58,637 nt of DNA from an uncultured Senegalimassilia sp. (GTDB lineage Bacteria > Actinomycetota > Coriobacteriia > Coriobacteriales > Eggerthellaceae), in contig CAKTWI010000015.1 in the NCBI GenBank assembly GCA_934630815.1, positions 1 to 58,637 of the forward strand. The letters run 5' to 3'. This document shows, piece by piece, positions 17,780 through 25,314 of this stretch (positions within the stretch are counted from its first letter, which is position 1; each line of letters starts with the position of its first letter). The translations under genes and the position numbers were made by a program. The notes beneath the pieces were generated by a model that was not told the DNA's origin, made no database searches, and saw only the letters and a list, made by a program, of their open reading frames with translations.

Positions 17780-18390
17780 GGGTATGCCCGGTTTGCCACG
17801 CAAGGGCGTTCGACGATGCCGAGGTCTGCTACGGCTGTATGCATCGGTTCAGCGGCAAAGAGCCAGCGGCTGCGCCGATGCCAGGCAACGCGTATAAGGG
17901 AGGGGCCGTCGGACCGCTACCCCAGGAGACGCAGATGCGCGCCCAGGCGCCGAGTCCTGGCGCGAACGCGGCTCCTTGGGCCGATGCGCGGCAGGCGGCT
18001 TTGGCGAAGGAGCGCTCGGCGGAGCAGCCGCAGCGGTCGCTGTCCGTCGACGGCGTTTCCGGAATCGAGCAGTGCTTGGACGGAGAGCCTTGCGGGAGCG
18101 CTCCTGTCATCGCGAGGAACGTGAGCGTTTCCGCCGGTGGAGCGGACATCGTGGTGCGTATCGAGCTGGTAGGGGCTGTGGAGGAGAATGCGGCGGCGAA
18201 GGACGATGCTGCCCGGCAGGCGGCTCAGGCCGCCGCTTGCCAGCTGTTGCGCCGAGGTAGGCCGATACGGGGATCGGTTGGCGCCCGCCCGGCCGATGTG
18301 CAGCGAGGAGCGTCGGCCGGGCAAGGGGCTGAACAGGTAAGATCGATCCATCCGCGTCATGCTGCCGAATTGCAGGCGGTAAGCGCATGA
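17776..18390 (+). CDS. Zinc-ribbon protein, unknown
   Basis: 204 residues, starting with ATGA overlap. The first 22 residues form a zinc-ribbon-like C-P-x-C ... C-Y-G-C pair (CPVCHARAFDDAEVCYGC). A Pro/Ala/Gln-rich linker follows, then a small domain with alternating hydrophobics (SVSAGGADIVVRIELVG) and a low-complexity tail. No membrane segment is present. FHA-domain linker proteins share this zinc-ribbon start, but no FHA fold is visible. It may be a cytoplasmic regulator or scaffold of the Tad machine; I cannot assign a function. Confidence 0.6.
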   Translation: MRVCPVCHARAFDDAEVCYGCMHRFSGKEPAAAPMPGNAYKGGAVGPLPQETQMRAQAPSPGANAAPWADARQAALAKERSAEQPQRSLSVDGVSGIEQCLDGEPCGSAPVIARNVSVSAGGADIVVRIELVGAVEENAAAKDDAARQAAQAAACQLLRRGRPIRGSVGARPADVQRGASAGQGAEQVRSIHPRHAAELQAVSA

Positions 18391-19277
18391 CGGGGTATGC
18401 GCTGACTGCGTTGGCCTTATGCGCGGCCGTCGGGGCCGTAACGGGGGCGTTCGCGATCCCCCGAATCGCCGATATGTTGCTGAGCAGGGCATATTGGCGC
18501 TCTTACACCTGGTGGTATCGCTGCTTGGATGATTTTGCGCGTTATCGCGACGTCTGCCCTGACCGGCTTCCCCGTCAAAACGAGAAGGGGACGGCCGGCG
18601 CCGTGGGCGTCTGGCTTGCGGATTGTCGCTCCCAGGCTTTGAAGGGGGCGCTCACGCATGAACGAGCTGAAGCGCTTCGGGAAGCGGGCATCGATGTGGG
18701 GAAGGGCGCCTCAACGCGAAGCGAGGTCCAGCAGCAGCGTCGCTGCTCGTTCTCTGCGCGGCCGTGGCAGCGGGCGGTGCTCGCCGTTGCCATGGCGGTG
18801 TGGTTCGCGGCCCAGCCCTTGTCGGGCGTCCCATTGCATCAAGGCGGCCTTTTGTGCGTGTGCGGCGCGGCCATGGCGTCGGGGGTGGTGTGCGACCTGC
18901 GGGCAAGGATGATCCCGCTGGAATGTTGCGCCGCGCTGCTGATTGCAGGAGGTGCTTATCAGCTGCTTCGCCATGGGCTCATCGGCATCGCTGAGGGCGC
19001 TGTTGCCGCGACGGCGGTTCTGGCGGTGTGCTGGACGGCGAACCGCATCGCGCGAAAAAGCGGCGGATCGGTGGGTTTCGGCGATATCCGTTGCATGACG
19101 GCGCTCGCCTTCGCATGCGGTCCCGCGACGCTTCTGGGTGCGGCGGCTTGCTATGTATCGGCGTGCGCGTTCTCGATCGTCGGGATGCTGACGCATCGGC
19201 TTGGACGTCGTGACGGCATCCCCATGGCGCCGTTTTTGTCCATATGGCTGGCGGTGGGGACGACGGTGCTCGGATGA
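18387..19277 (+). CDS. Prepilin peptidase (A24 family, TadV/CpaA-like)
   Basis: 296 residues with an ATGA overlap. A24 aspartyl-protease signatures are present: CDLRARMIPL (first Asp) and GFGDIRCM (the GxGD motif with the second Asp), embedded in about six hydrophobic helices. The N-terminal 140 residues include a long cytoplasmic loop (residues about 40-130) richer than in minimal TadV. It should remove the leaders of the Flp and TadE-like prepilins. It is the only such peptidase in the window and sits between the two Tad sets, so it probably serves both. Confidence 0.88.
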   Translation: MTGYALTALALCAAVGAVTGAFAIPRIADMLLSRAYWRSYTWWYRCLDDFARYRDVCPDRLPRQNEKGTAGAVGVWLADCRSQALKGALTHERAEALREAGIDVGKGASTRSEVQQQRRCSFSARPWQRAVLAVAMAVWFAAQPLSGVPLHQGGLLCVCGAAMASGVVCDLRARMIPLECCAALLIAGGAYQLLRHGLIGIAEGAVAATAVLAVCWTANRIARKSGGSVGFGDIRCMTALAFACGPATLLGAAACYVSACAFSIVGMLTHRLGRRDGIPMAPFLSIWLAVGTTVLG

Positions 19278-19372
19278 GGACGGGGTTTGGAAAGGAGGTG
19301 GTGCCTTTGGGCTGGTTCGGCGTCGGTTCGATTCGATGACAAGGAAAAGGCAGCGAATGGGAAGGTTTGGAT

Positions 19373-19627
19373 ATGGGTATGGACATGGACATGAACAGCG
19401 TTGCCCTGAAGGGCTTTGCGGACAAGGCTCGCGCCCTGGCGTATCGCGGCGAGGAGGATGGCGGGTCGGAAATCGTGCAGGTGGTCATCGCGCTCGGCTT
19501 CGCCGTGGGTTTGGGGGCGGCGCTCATGATCTTGCAGACGCAGGTCAACACGGCGATCACGTCTGCCGGCAACTCGGTCACGAACATGTTCAAGAGCGTG
19601 ACGAGCGGCGCGGTGGGAAGCAGGTAG
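19373..19627 (+). CDS. Flp-like pilin (set 2)
   Basis: 84 residues from the ATG at 19373 (GGGAAGG upstream; a TTG at 19367 and further in-frame ATGs are possible). The leader ends EEDGG, and cleavage would give SEIVQVVIALGFAVGLG, with Gln at +5 in place of the usual Glu, then a hydrophobic helix and a Ser/Thr-rich tail. It opens the second Tad set, as flp does in other Tad operons. It is a likely major subunit of a second pilus, although assembly with the +5 Gln is untested. Confidence 0.72.
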   Translation: MGMDMDMNSVALKGFADKARALAYRGEEDGGSEIVQVVIALGFAVGLGAALMILQTQVNTAITSAGNSVTNMFKSVTSGAVGSR

Positions 19628-19629
19628 CC

Positions 19630-20175
19630 GTGCTTTCGCGCCCGGCCGGCGGCTGGGCGCGGGTCGATGGGGCGAGCGCCGTCACATTCGTGATGGCGCT
19701 GCCCTTGCTGATGGGCCTGCTGTGCGCTGTCGCGGATATCGGAAGGGCGGCGTATCTGGGCATGGAGGCGGATGTCGCGGCCCAGGCCGCCTGCCGCTAT
19801 GCGGCCCAACGCGTCGCGCAAGGGGATAAGGGCCCGGACGGGGCGTCTGCTCTTTCGGCGGCGCTCGAGCAGGCCCCCGGGCTTGCTGGTGAGGGAGTTT
19901 CCTGCTCGATCGAGGTCGACTGCTCGTCCGTGCGGACGAAGGAGGTCGAGCGCAAGACGTTCGACCCGCAGGCCGATCGCTTCGAGGGGCAGTTGGTCGG
20001 GTTTTCTTGCCGGCAGGTGAACGTCGAGATGCGCGTGGGCGCCCGATGCTTGACTCCCGTCGGCGAGGCGGTGCTCTCCGCGGCGGGTGCGGTCGACGGA
20101 CTGCAGCTGTCATCGGCGGCGAGCAGGACGGTTTCGGTGGATGCGGATACGGAGGTGGGGCATGGTCGTCGATGA
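19630..20175 (+). CDS. TadE-like protein (set 2)
   Basis: 181 residues from the GTG at 19630, 2 bp after the pilin stop. An N-terminal segment (RVDG then ASAVTFVMALPLLMGLL) resembles a TadE leader and helix, but +5 is Thr. An AQAACRYAAQ stretch typical of TadE follows, then a soluble domain with paired Cys. The long open frame upstream is antisense-like noise over the peptidase gene. Probable minor pilin of set 2. Confidence 0.75.
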   Translation: MLSRPAGGWARVDGASAVTFVMALPLLMGLLCAVADIGRAAYLGMEADVAAQAACRYAAQRVAQGDKGPDGASALSAALEQAPGLAGEGVSCSIEVDCSSVRTKEVERKTFDPQADRFEGQLVGFSCRQVNVEMRVGARCLTPVGEAVLSAAGAVDGLQLSSAASRTVSVDADTEVGHGRR

Positions 20176-20620
20176 ACGGGGGAGCGAGAGCGTGCAGTTC
20201 TCCTTCGCTGCGGTGCTGCTCATCGTGGTGGCGTTCGGCATCATGCAGGCGGCCATGATGAACGCGGCCGCCATCATGCTGTCCTCCGAGCTTACCCAGG
20301 CGTGCATGCGCATCGACGTGTCAGGCCTGAGGACGGCATCGGATAAGGAGTCGTTCGTCGCCGAGCAGATCCTCGATGAGTCCGCGCAGCTGCGCCGTAG
20401 CGATTTGACGGTGTCGGGGGTGCGGGTGGAATCGAACGCGCGCGAGGATGCGTTTTCCGCAAGCGGCGTCTCAAGCCGCACGGCCCTCACCTCCGTTTCC
20501 TACGACGTGTCCTATAAGGCGCCGATATCGCTGTCCGGGCTTCGCGATGGCGGGCGGCTGTCGCGTCACGTCGCGTGCGCGGTGGTCGACGAGCGGGTGA
20601 CGGAGGTGAGCCTCGCATGA
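20162..20620 (+). CDS. TadE-like protein (set 2)
   Basis: 152 residues from the ATG at 20162 (GGAGGTGGGG upstream), overlapping the previous gene by 14 bp. The leader ends DERG, then SESVQFSFAAVLLIVVAF, with Gln +5 and Phe +6, closely matching the SExVQ pattern of the set 2 pilin. A soluble domain of about 110 residues follows. Probable minor pilin. Confidence 0.77.
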   Translation: MVVDERGSESVQFSFAAVLLIVVAFGIMQAAMMNAAAIMLSSELTQACMRIDVSGLRTASDKESFVAEQILDESAQLRRSDLTVSGVRVESNAREDAFSASGVSSRTALTSVSYDVSYKAPISLSGLRDGGRLSRHVACAVVDERVTEVSLA

Positions 20621-21204
20621 GCCGATATCGAGGGGAGAAGGGAAACGTGGCGCCGCTTGCCGTGGCGTTGTGCCTGGTGTTGGTGATGATGCTCGGCTTT
20701 TTGGCGGATTGCGCCGTGCTCTACGGCGCAAAGGCCCGCCAGGAGCAGGCCCTAGATGCCGCCAGGTCGGCGTGCATGGATGCCGGTCAAGCTGCTTCCG
20801 CGAAATACGGCGATGATGCAGGCGCCGTCCTTGCCGATCTGATCGTGGATCAAGTCAGGGCGCAAGGGGTGGAAGGGGCGGTAAGCGTGTGGTTCTACGA
20901 GGCGCCCGCTCGGGCAGTCGCCGAAAGCGAGCGGATTTGGGTGGTGGGCATGCAGGTGGAAGAGTCGAAAGCCCTTCCGTTTGCCGTAAGCTCCGCCCCC
21001 GATGCAAAGGTGGCTTCGAGCCGGGTGTTCAGCGCGCGCCCGTATGCGGCGCAGCAAGTTTGGCGACCCGATGTCCGCATATGCGGCGTGCATCGTTTCG
21101 GCGATGGCTGCGGCGCAGGCCAGGGGCGGTTCTCGGCGATAAGCGCGCTTGAGGGGTTCCCTCGGGAGATAGCCGAGGAGGCTCAAGCCCGTTTAGGTGG
21201 ATAG
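20617..21204 (+). CDS. TadG-like protein (set 2)
   Basis: 195 residues with ATGA overlap and CGGAGG upstream. The start EKGNVAPLAVALCLVLVMMLGFLADCAVLYGAKARQ has the G-N-V-A-P-L pattern and D-x-x-x-L-Y-x-A-K of TadE/G-like proteins. One membrane helix is followed by a periplasm-side soluble domain with Cys pairs near the end (CGVHRFGDGC). It is likely a membrane-anchored accessory or minor pilin of set 2. Confidence 0.75.
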   Translation: MSRYRGEKGNVAPLAVALCLVLVMMLGFLADCAVLYGAKARQEQALDAARSACMDAGQAASAKYGDDAGAVLADLIVDQVRAQGVEGAVSVWFYEAPARAVAESERIWVVGMQVEESKALPFAVSSAPDAKVASSRVFSARPYAAQQVWRPDVRICGVHRFGDGCGAGQGRFSAISALEGFPREIAEEAQARLGG

Positions 21205-21220
21205 CGAAAGGGGGACGACC

Positions 21221-22078
21221 ATGTCGGTCGGAAGGAACACGGGGCGCGCCTCGCGGCAGGCGCTGTCGGGGCGGTTGCGCTCCGGCGGGCGTCCGGGGGC
21301 GGCGTATGGAAGGGCGGCCGGGCAGGCGAACGAGGGCGAGCAGCGCCCGATCGACGATGCCGTCCGCTCGATGGATTCCGCAGCTGCGCGTTTCAAGCAG
21401 ATGTCGGCGGTGACCGCGGCGGCGGTGGCCGTTGCGGTCGTGGCGGTGGGGTACGGGTTATGGCAGGCGGGGGTATCCCATGCGGCGGTCGATCAAGCGA
21501 CGAAGGGCGCTCGCAGCGTGGTCGTTACCACGCGCGACGTCGCCGCTGGCGATCCGTTCGGCGCGGATGCGGTGCAGCTTGTGGAGGTCCCCCAGGCTTT
21601 CCGTCAAGATGATGCGCTCGGCGCCGACGCCCTTGATGGCGCGGGTGGCGTGGCAGGCGCCCGGGCATTGGTGTCCATCCCCGCGAACACGCAGCTATCG
21701 CCTCAGATGATCGCCGGAAGCGCGGCGGATGGCAGATTGGCCGCGCAACTTGCCGCGGGCATGGAGGCAGTGTCCCTGTCGGTCAACGACGAGACGGGCG
21801 TGGCCGGGCAGGTTCAGCCGTTCGACGAGGTTCGCGTGGTGTGCGTCACCGAGGCGCCCGGCGGCGCGGTCAGCTTGGACGAGCTTTGCGCTTCGGCGCG
21901 GGTGATGTCGGTTGGCGGTGACGGCGCCGGCGAGGGTGCGGCGTATAGCGCTATCACATTGGAATTGACGCCGGAGCAGGCGGACGCCGTTCGTTGCGCG
22001 CAGGCGTCGGGCACTATCAGCGTCCAGCTTGTTGCGGGCGGCATGTTATCGGGAGGCGTGGTCGAGCATGATGGATAG
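21221..22078 (+). CDS. cpaB: Tad pilus assembly protein CpaB/RcpC (set 2)
   Basis: 285 residues from the ATG at 21221 (GGGGGA upstream; a GTG at 21197 is a weaker option). The cytoplasmic N-terminus is about 55 residues longer than in the set 1 copy. One membrane helix (about 63-83) precedes a SAF domain (VVTTRDVAAGDPFGADAVQLVEV) and an RcpC-type domain ending LELTPEQADAVRCAQ. Its stop overlaps tadA of set 2 by 11 bp. Confidence 0.85.
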   Translation: MSVGRNTGRASRQALSGRLRSGGRPGAAYGRAAGQANEGEQRPIDDAVRSMDSAAARFKQMSAVTAAAVAVAVVAVGYGLWQAGVSHAAVDQATKGARSVVVTTRDVAAGDPFGADAVQLVEVPQAFRQDDALGADALDGAGGVAGARALVSIPANTQLSPQMIAGSAADGRLAAQLAAGMEAVSLSVNDETGVAGQVQPFDEVRVVCVTEAPGGAVSLDELCASARVMSVGGDGAGEGAAYSAITLELTPEQADAVRCAQASGTISVQLVAGGMLSGGVVEHDG

Positions 22079-23387
22079 GGGGACCGAGCTCGCCCTGAAG
22101 CGGGTTGTCCGCGAAGGCCTTGCGACAAGGTTGCAGGGGGATTCCGATCCTGCGGAGGTGGAGTCGGCCATCCAATCGCTCGTGCAAGAGGCCGTTCGGG
22201 CGTGGAATCTGGGGCTTGCCGAGCCCGATGTCGCCCGTTTGTGCCGTTCGGTTGGCGACGATTTTCTTCGCTACGGCCCTTTGCAGGGGCTTTTGGAGGA
22301 TCCCGGCATCACCGAGGTCATCGTCAACGGCGGCGGCGTAGCGATGGAAGCCGGGGTTGCAAGGTTTTTAGAACCGCATGTGTTCGTGGAGCGCGCGGGA
22401 CGATTGGAGCCGTGCCCGTACGTTCGGTTCGACGACGCCGACCATCTCCGTCGCATCATCGACAAGATCGCCGAGCAGGCGGGTATGCGCTGCGATGAGG
22501 CGTATGCCATGGGCTGCGCCATGCTGCCGGGCGGCAAGGCGCGAGCGACGTATATCGTGCCGCCGCTGGCTCCGGATGGCCCTGCGCTCAACCTTCGCCT
22601 GTTCGGCGATGACGTCATGAGCATCGAGGATTTGACGGCGCGCGGCGCCCTCAGCCCCGTGATGGCGGAGTTTTTAGGCTCGGCGGTGCGCGCTCGGTGC
22701 CCTGTGATCATATCCGGAGGCACCGGCTCGGGAAAGACGACTATGCTCGGCGCGCTTTCCGGGTTCATCCCCGACGACGAGCGCGTCTTGACCATCGAAG
22801 ATACGCCCGAGCTGCGGCTACGCGCCGCGCATGTCGAACGGATGCAGACGCGGGAGGCGAACACCGAAGGCGAAGGGGCCGTCGGCATGCGCGAGCTGGT
22901 GGCGCTCTCGTTGCGCCGGCGCCCCGATCGCATCATCGTGGGCGAATGCCGCGGGGCGGAGGCTTACGAGATGCTGCAGGCGATGCAAACCGACCACCCT
23001 GGCTCGATGACCACCGTGCATGCCAACGACCCGGGGAATGCGCTGAGCCGCCTGCGCACCATGGTGGGTTACGCCAATGCCGATTTGGGCCGCGACGTCA
23101 TCGTGCAGCAGATCGCCGAGTCGCTTGCGGGGGGCTTGATCGTCCACGTCGAGCGCATGCGCGATGGAGGGCGCCGCGTTACCAGCGTCGTGGCGGTCGA
23201 CCAGATGCCCGAGGGCGCGACGGTCATCCCCCGCGCCGAGCTGTTCCGGTTCGAGCCGCGCGGGGTGGATACGTTCGGCCGCATCGCGGGAGCTTGGCGC
23301 GCATGCGGCGTTCAGCCGCAGCGCATCAAGCAGCGCATGCTCGCGGCAGGGGTGAGGTTCGATCCGTCTTGGTTTTTCGGGTCATAG
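22068..23387 (+). CDS. tadA: Tad secretion ATPase TadA/CpaF (set 2)
   Basis: 439 residues from the ATG at 22068 (GGGAGG 11 bases upstream). All motifs of an active secretion ATPase are present: LEDPGITEVIVNG, Walker A GGTGSGKTT (217-225), LTIEDTPEL, RPDRIIVGECRG and HPGSMTTVHAND. It is clearly diverged from the set 1 TadA in sequence and linker, so this is not a recent local duplication. It should power the second Flp machine with the TadB/TadC pair downstream. Confidence 0.93.
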   Translation: MMDRGTELALKRVVREGLATRLQGDSDPAEVESAIQSLVQEAVRAWNLGLAEPDVARLCRSVGDDFLRYGPLQGLLEDPGITEVIVNGGGVAMEAGVARFLEPHVFVERAGRLEPCPYVRFDDADHLRRIIDKIAEQAGMRCDEAYAMGCAMLPGGKARATYIVPPLAPDGPALNLRLFGDDVMSIEDLTARGALSPVMAEFLGSAVRARCPVIISGGTGSGKTTMLGALSGFIPDDERVLTIEDTPELRLRAAHVERMQTREANTEGEGAVGMRELVALSLRRRPDRIIVGECRGAEAYEMLQAMQTDHPGSMTTVHANDPGNALSRLRTMVGYANADLGRDVIVQQIAESLAGGLIVHVERMRDGGRRVTSVVAVDQMPEGATVIPRAELFRFEPRGVDTFGRIAGAWRACGVQPQRIKQRMLAAGVRFDPSWFFGS

Positions 23388-23394
23388 GAAGGCG

Positions 23395-24318
23395 ATGGCT
23401 ATGAAGGGATTCTTCTCCGGGGCGCTGGCCTTCGGCGTGCTTTTGGCGGCAGCGGCGGTGGCGTGCACCGCCCTGTCCTTGAGGTTGCGGCAAAGGGCCG
23501 AGGAAAGCGATGCCCGAACGTCGGACCGGGCGTTGTACGAACTGGGGAAGCGCGATGCCGAGTCGGCGAAGGCGGATGCCGAAGGGCTGCTTGGCAGGAT
23601 GCTGCGCGATGCGGGTATCGAGGCATCCCCGGTTTCGTGGACGCTGTGCTTGGGTACCGTGGGCGCGTTCGCGGCCTTCTTCGGTATGCGCATAAGCGGC
23701 GTGCTTGGCGCGATGCTGGGCGTGGGGTTGGTCGCCATCGCCGCAGCGCTGTACGTGCTGCGCGCGCAGGCGAAACGGCGCGAGCTGCTTTCCCGGCAGT
23801 TCGTGCGGCTCGTGCCTCAGCTGTCGGCCAGCGTGAAAAGCTCGCTGACCCTTGAGCGCGCGCTGCGGGTCTCGGCAGATCACGCCCCGGAGCCGCTGCG
23901 CTCGGAGCTCATGGCGGTGCTCGCGCGCGTTTCCTATGGTATGCCGTTGGTGCAGGCCCTTGCCCGTATGGCGCAGAGCACAGGCGATGCCGATGTCGCG
24001 GCGTTGGCGTCGGCCATGCGCATCCAGCAGCGTTTTGGCGGGTCGATGGGCACGGTTCTCGACCTGATCGCGGAGCACGCCCAGGGCCGTGCCCTCATGC
24101 AGCAGGAGCTGCGCAGCGAGCTTGCGGGAACACGTATGGCAACGGTGGTGGTGGCGTGCGCTATGCCCGCGATCTTCGCGTTCATGTTCGTCACGAACCC
24201 GGCGTTCTCCTTGTTTTATCGGGAAAACCCGCTGGGGTGGGCCGTGCTTGCGGGCGCTGTGCTCATGGAGGTGGCGGGCATTGCGGCGTGCCGTCGGATC
24301 ACAAGGTTCTCGTATTAG
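23395..24318 (+). CDS. tadB: Tad platform protein TadB (set 2)
   Basis: 307-residue T2SSF protein: an N-terminal membrane helix, two central helices (about 78-122), the T2SSF core (VPQLSASVKSSLTLERALRVS and QQRFGGSMGTVLDLIAEH) and C-terminal helices. The ATG at 23395 is 8 bp after tadA with GGAAGG upstream. It forms the platform with the next gene product. Confidence 0.88.
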   Translation: MAMKGFFSGALAFGVLLAAAAVACTALSLRLRQRAEESDARTSDRALYELGKRDAESAKADAEGLLGRMLRDAGIEASPVSWTLCLGTVGAFAAFFGMRISGVLGAMLGVGLVAIAAALYVLRAQAKRRELLSRQFVRLVPQLSASVKSSLTLERALRVSADHAPEPLRSELMAVLARVSYGMPLVQALARMAQSTGDADVAALASAMRIQQRFGGSMGTVLDLIAEHAQGRALMQQELRSELAGTRMATVVVACAMPAIFAFMFVTNPAFSLFYRENPLGWAVLAGAVLMEVAGIAACRRITRFSY

Positions 24319-24347
24319 GCGCGCTCGCGCCGGTTAGGGGGTGATAC

Positions 24348-25274
24348 ATGCAAGGTCTGACGTTTTGCGCGATCTGCCTGCTGGCGATTGCTGCGGGGTT
24401 GGCGGTTTACGAGGCGCTCAACGCTTGGACGGGAGCGAAGGAGCGCGGGCCCGCGCCGGCATGGGCAAAGCCCGATCAGGCCGGCGGCGATGCGTCGCGG
24501 CATCGTGCCTATGCAGGGATGGCTCGCCTGTGGTCACGCGCCGTGGAGGCGTTAGCGGGTTTCGCCCCGCTTTCGATGAGGGAGCGGGAGCGGTCAAGGG
24601 AGCGGCTTCGATGCGCGGGCATCGCTTTGGAACCCGAAACCTGGCGTTGCGTGTGCTTTGCCGCGGTTTCGGGCTGCGTGGTCATCGCCGTTGCGGCGTG
24701 CATCGCGCTTCGTGCGGCGCCGGCGGTATTCGTTTTCGTCGTTTGCGGAGCGGGGCTTGTGGGTTGCGGGGGCTTGCAGCTGTATCTGCGATCGAAGCGC
24801 CAAGCGCGTCGCGCCGCCATCGATGCCGGATTGCCCGACGCCATGGAATTGCTTGGCGTGGCGATAGCCGCCGGATCTCCGGTGGAGCAGTGCTTCCGTC
24901 AGGTTGCCGAAAGCTTGAGCGGCCCGCTTGCCGATGAGTTCCGCCTGGTGGACCAAGAGGTTAACTTGCTGGGGCATTCCCGTGCGAAGGCGCTTTCGAA
25001 CCTTGCGCAGCGCTGTGCAAGCCAAGAGGTCACCGCGTTCGCCGCTCAGCTGACCCAGGCCATAGAGCAGGGCGCCTCGGTGGCGCAGGGGCTTGCCAAC
25101 CAAGCCGCGCTTGCCCGTTCGCGCGCACAGGCGGCGGCGCTCGAGCATATCAGGAAGATGCCGACGAAGCTCGATGTGGTGCTGTCCGTTTGCTTTCTGC
25201 CGCCTACCACGTTGCTGGTGCTCGTTCCCACGGTGGTCGATCTGCTGGCGTTTTTAGGAGGCGGGTTGGCTTGA
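24348..25274 (+). CDS. tadC: Tad platform protein TadC (set 2)
   Basis: 308 residues with an N-terminal helix, two central helices (about 100-145), a T2SSF core (LPDAMELLGVAIAAGSPVEQCF, then TQAIEQGASVAQGLANQA) and a C-terminal helix (LPPTTLLVLVPTVVDLLAFL). GGGGGTG precedes the ATG. This is the last motor gene of set 2; the exported protein gene follows within about 40 bp. Confidence 0.88.
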   Translation: MQGLTFCAICLLAIAAGLAVYEALNAWTGAKERGPAPAWAKPDQAGGDASRHRAYAGMARLWSRAVEALAGFAPLSMRERERSRERLRCAGIALEPETWRCVCFAAVSGCVVIAVAACIALRAAPAVFVFVVCGAGLVGCGGLQLYLRSKRQARRAAIDAGLPDAMELLGVAIAAGSPVEQCFRQVAESLSGPLADEFRLVDQEVNLLGHSRAKALSNLAQRCASQEVTAFAAQLTQAIEQGASVAQGLANQAALARSRAQAAALEHIRKMPTKLDVVLSVCFLPPTTLLVLVPTVVDLLAFLGGGLA

Positions 25275-25314
25275 GGCCGTTTCGATGGGCGCTGCGGAAA
25301 GGAAGGGCGGGGCG

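Noticed and set aside
19305..19340. Very short reading frame with AAAGGAGG before the set 2 pilin gene
   Set aside because: It would encode only about ten residues and the ribosome site may be a relic; kept out for lack of support as a leader peptide.
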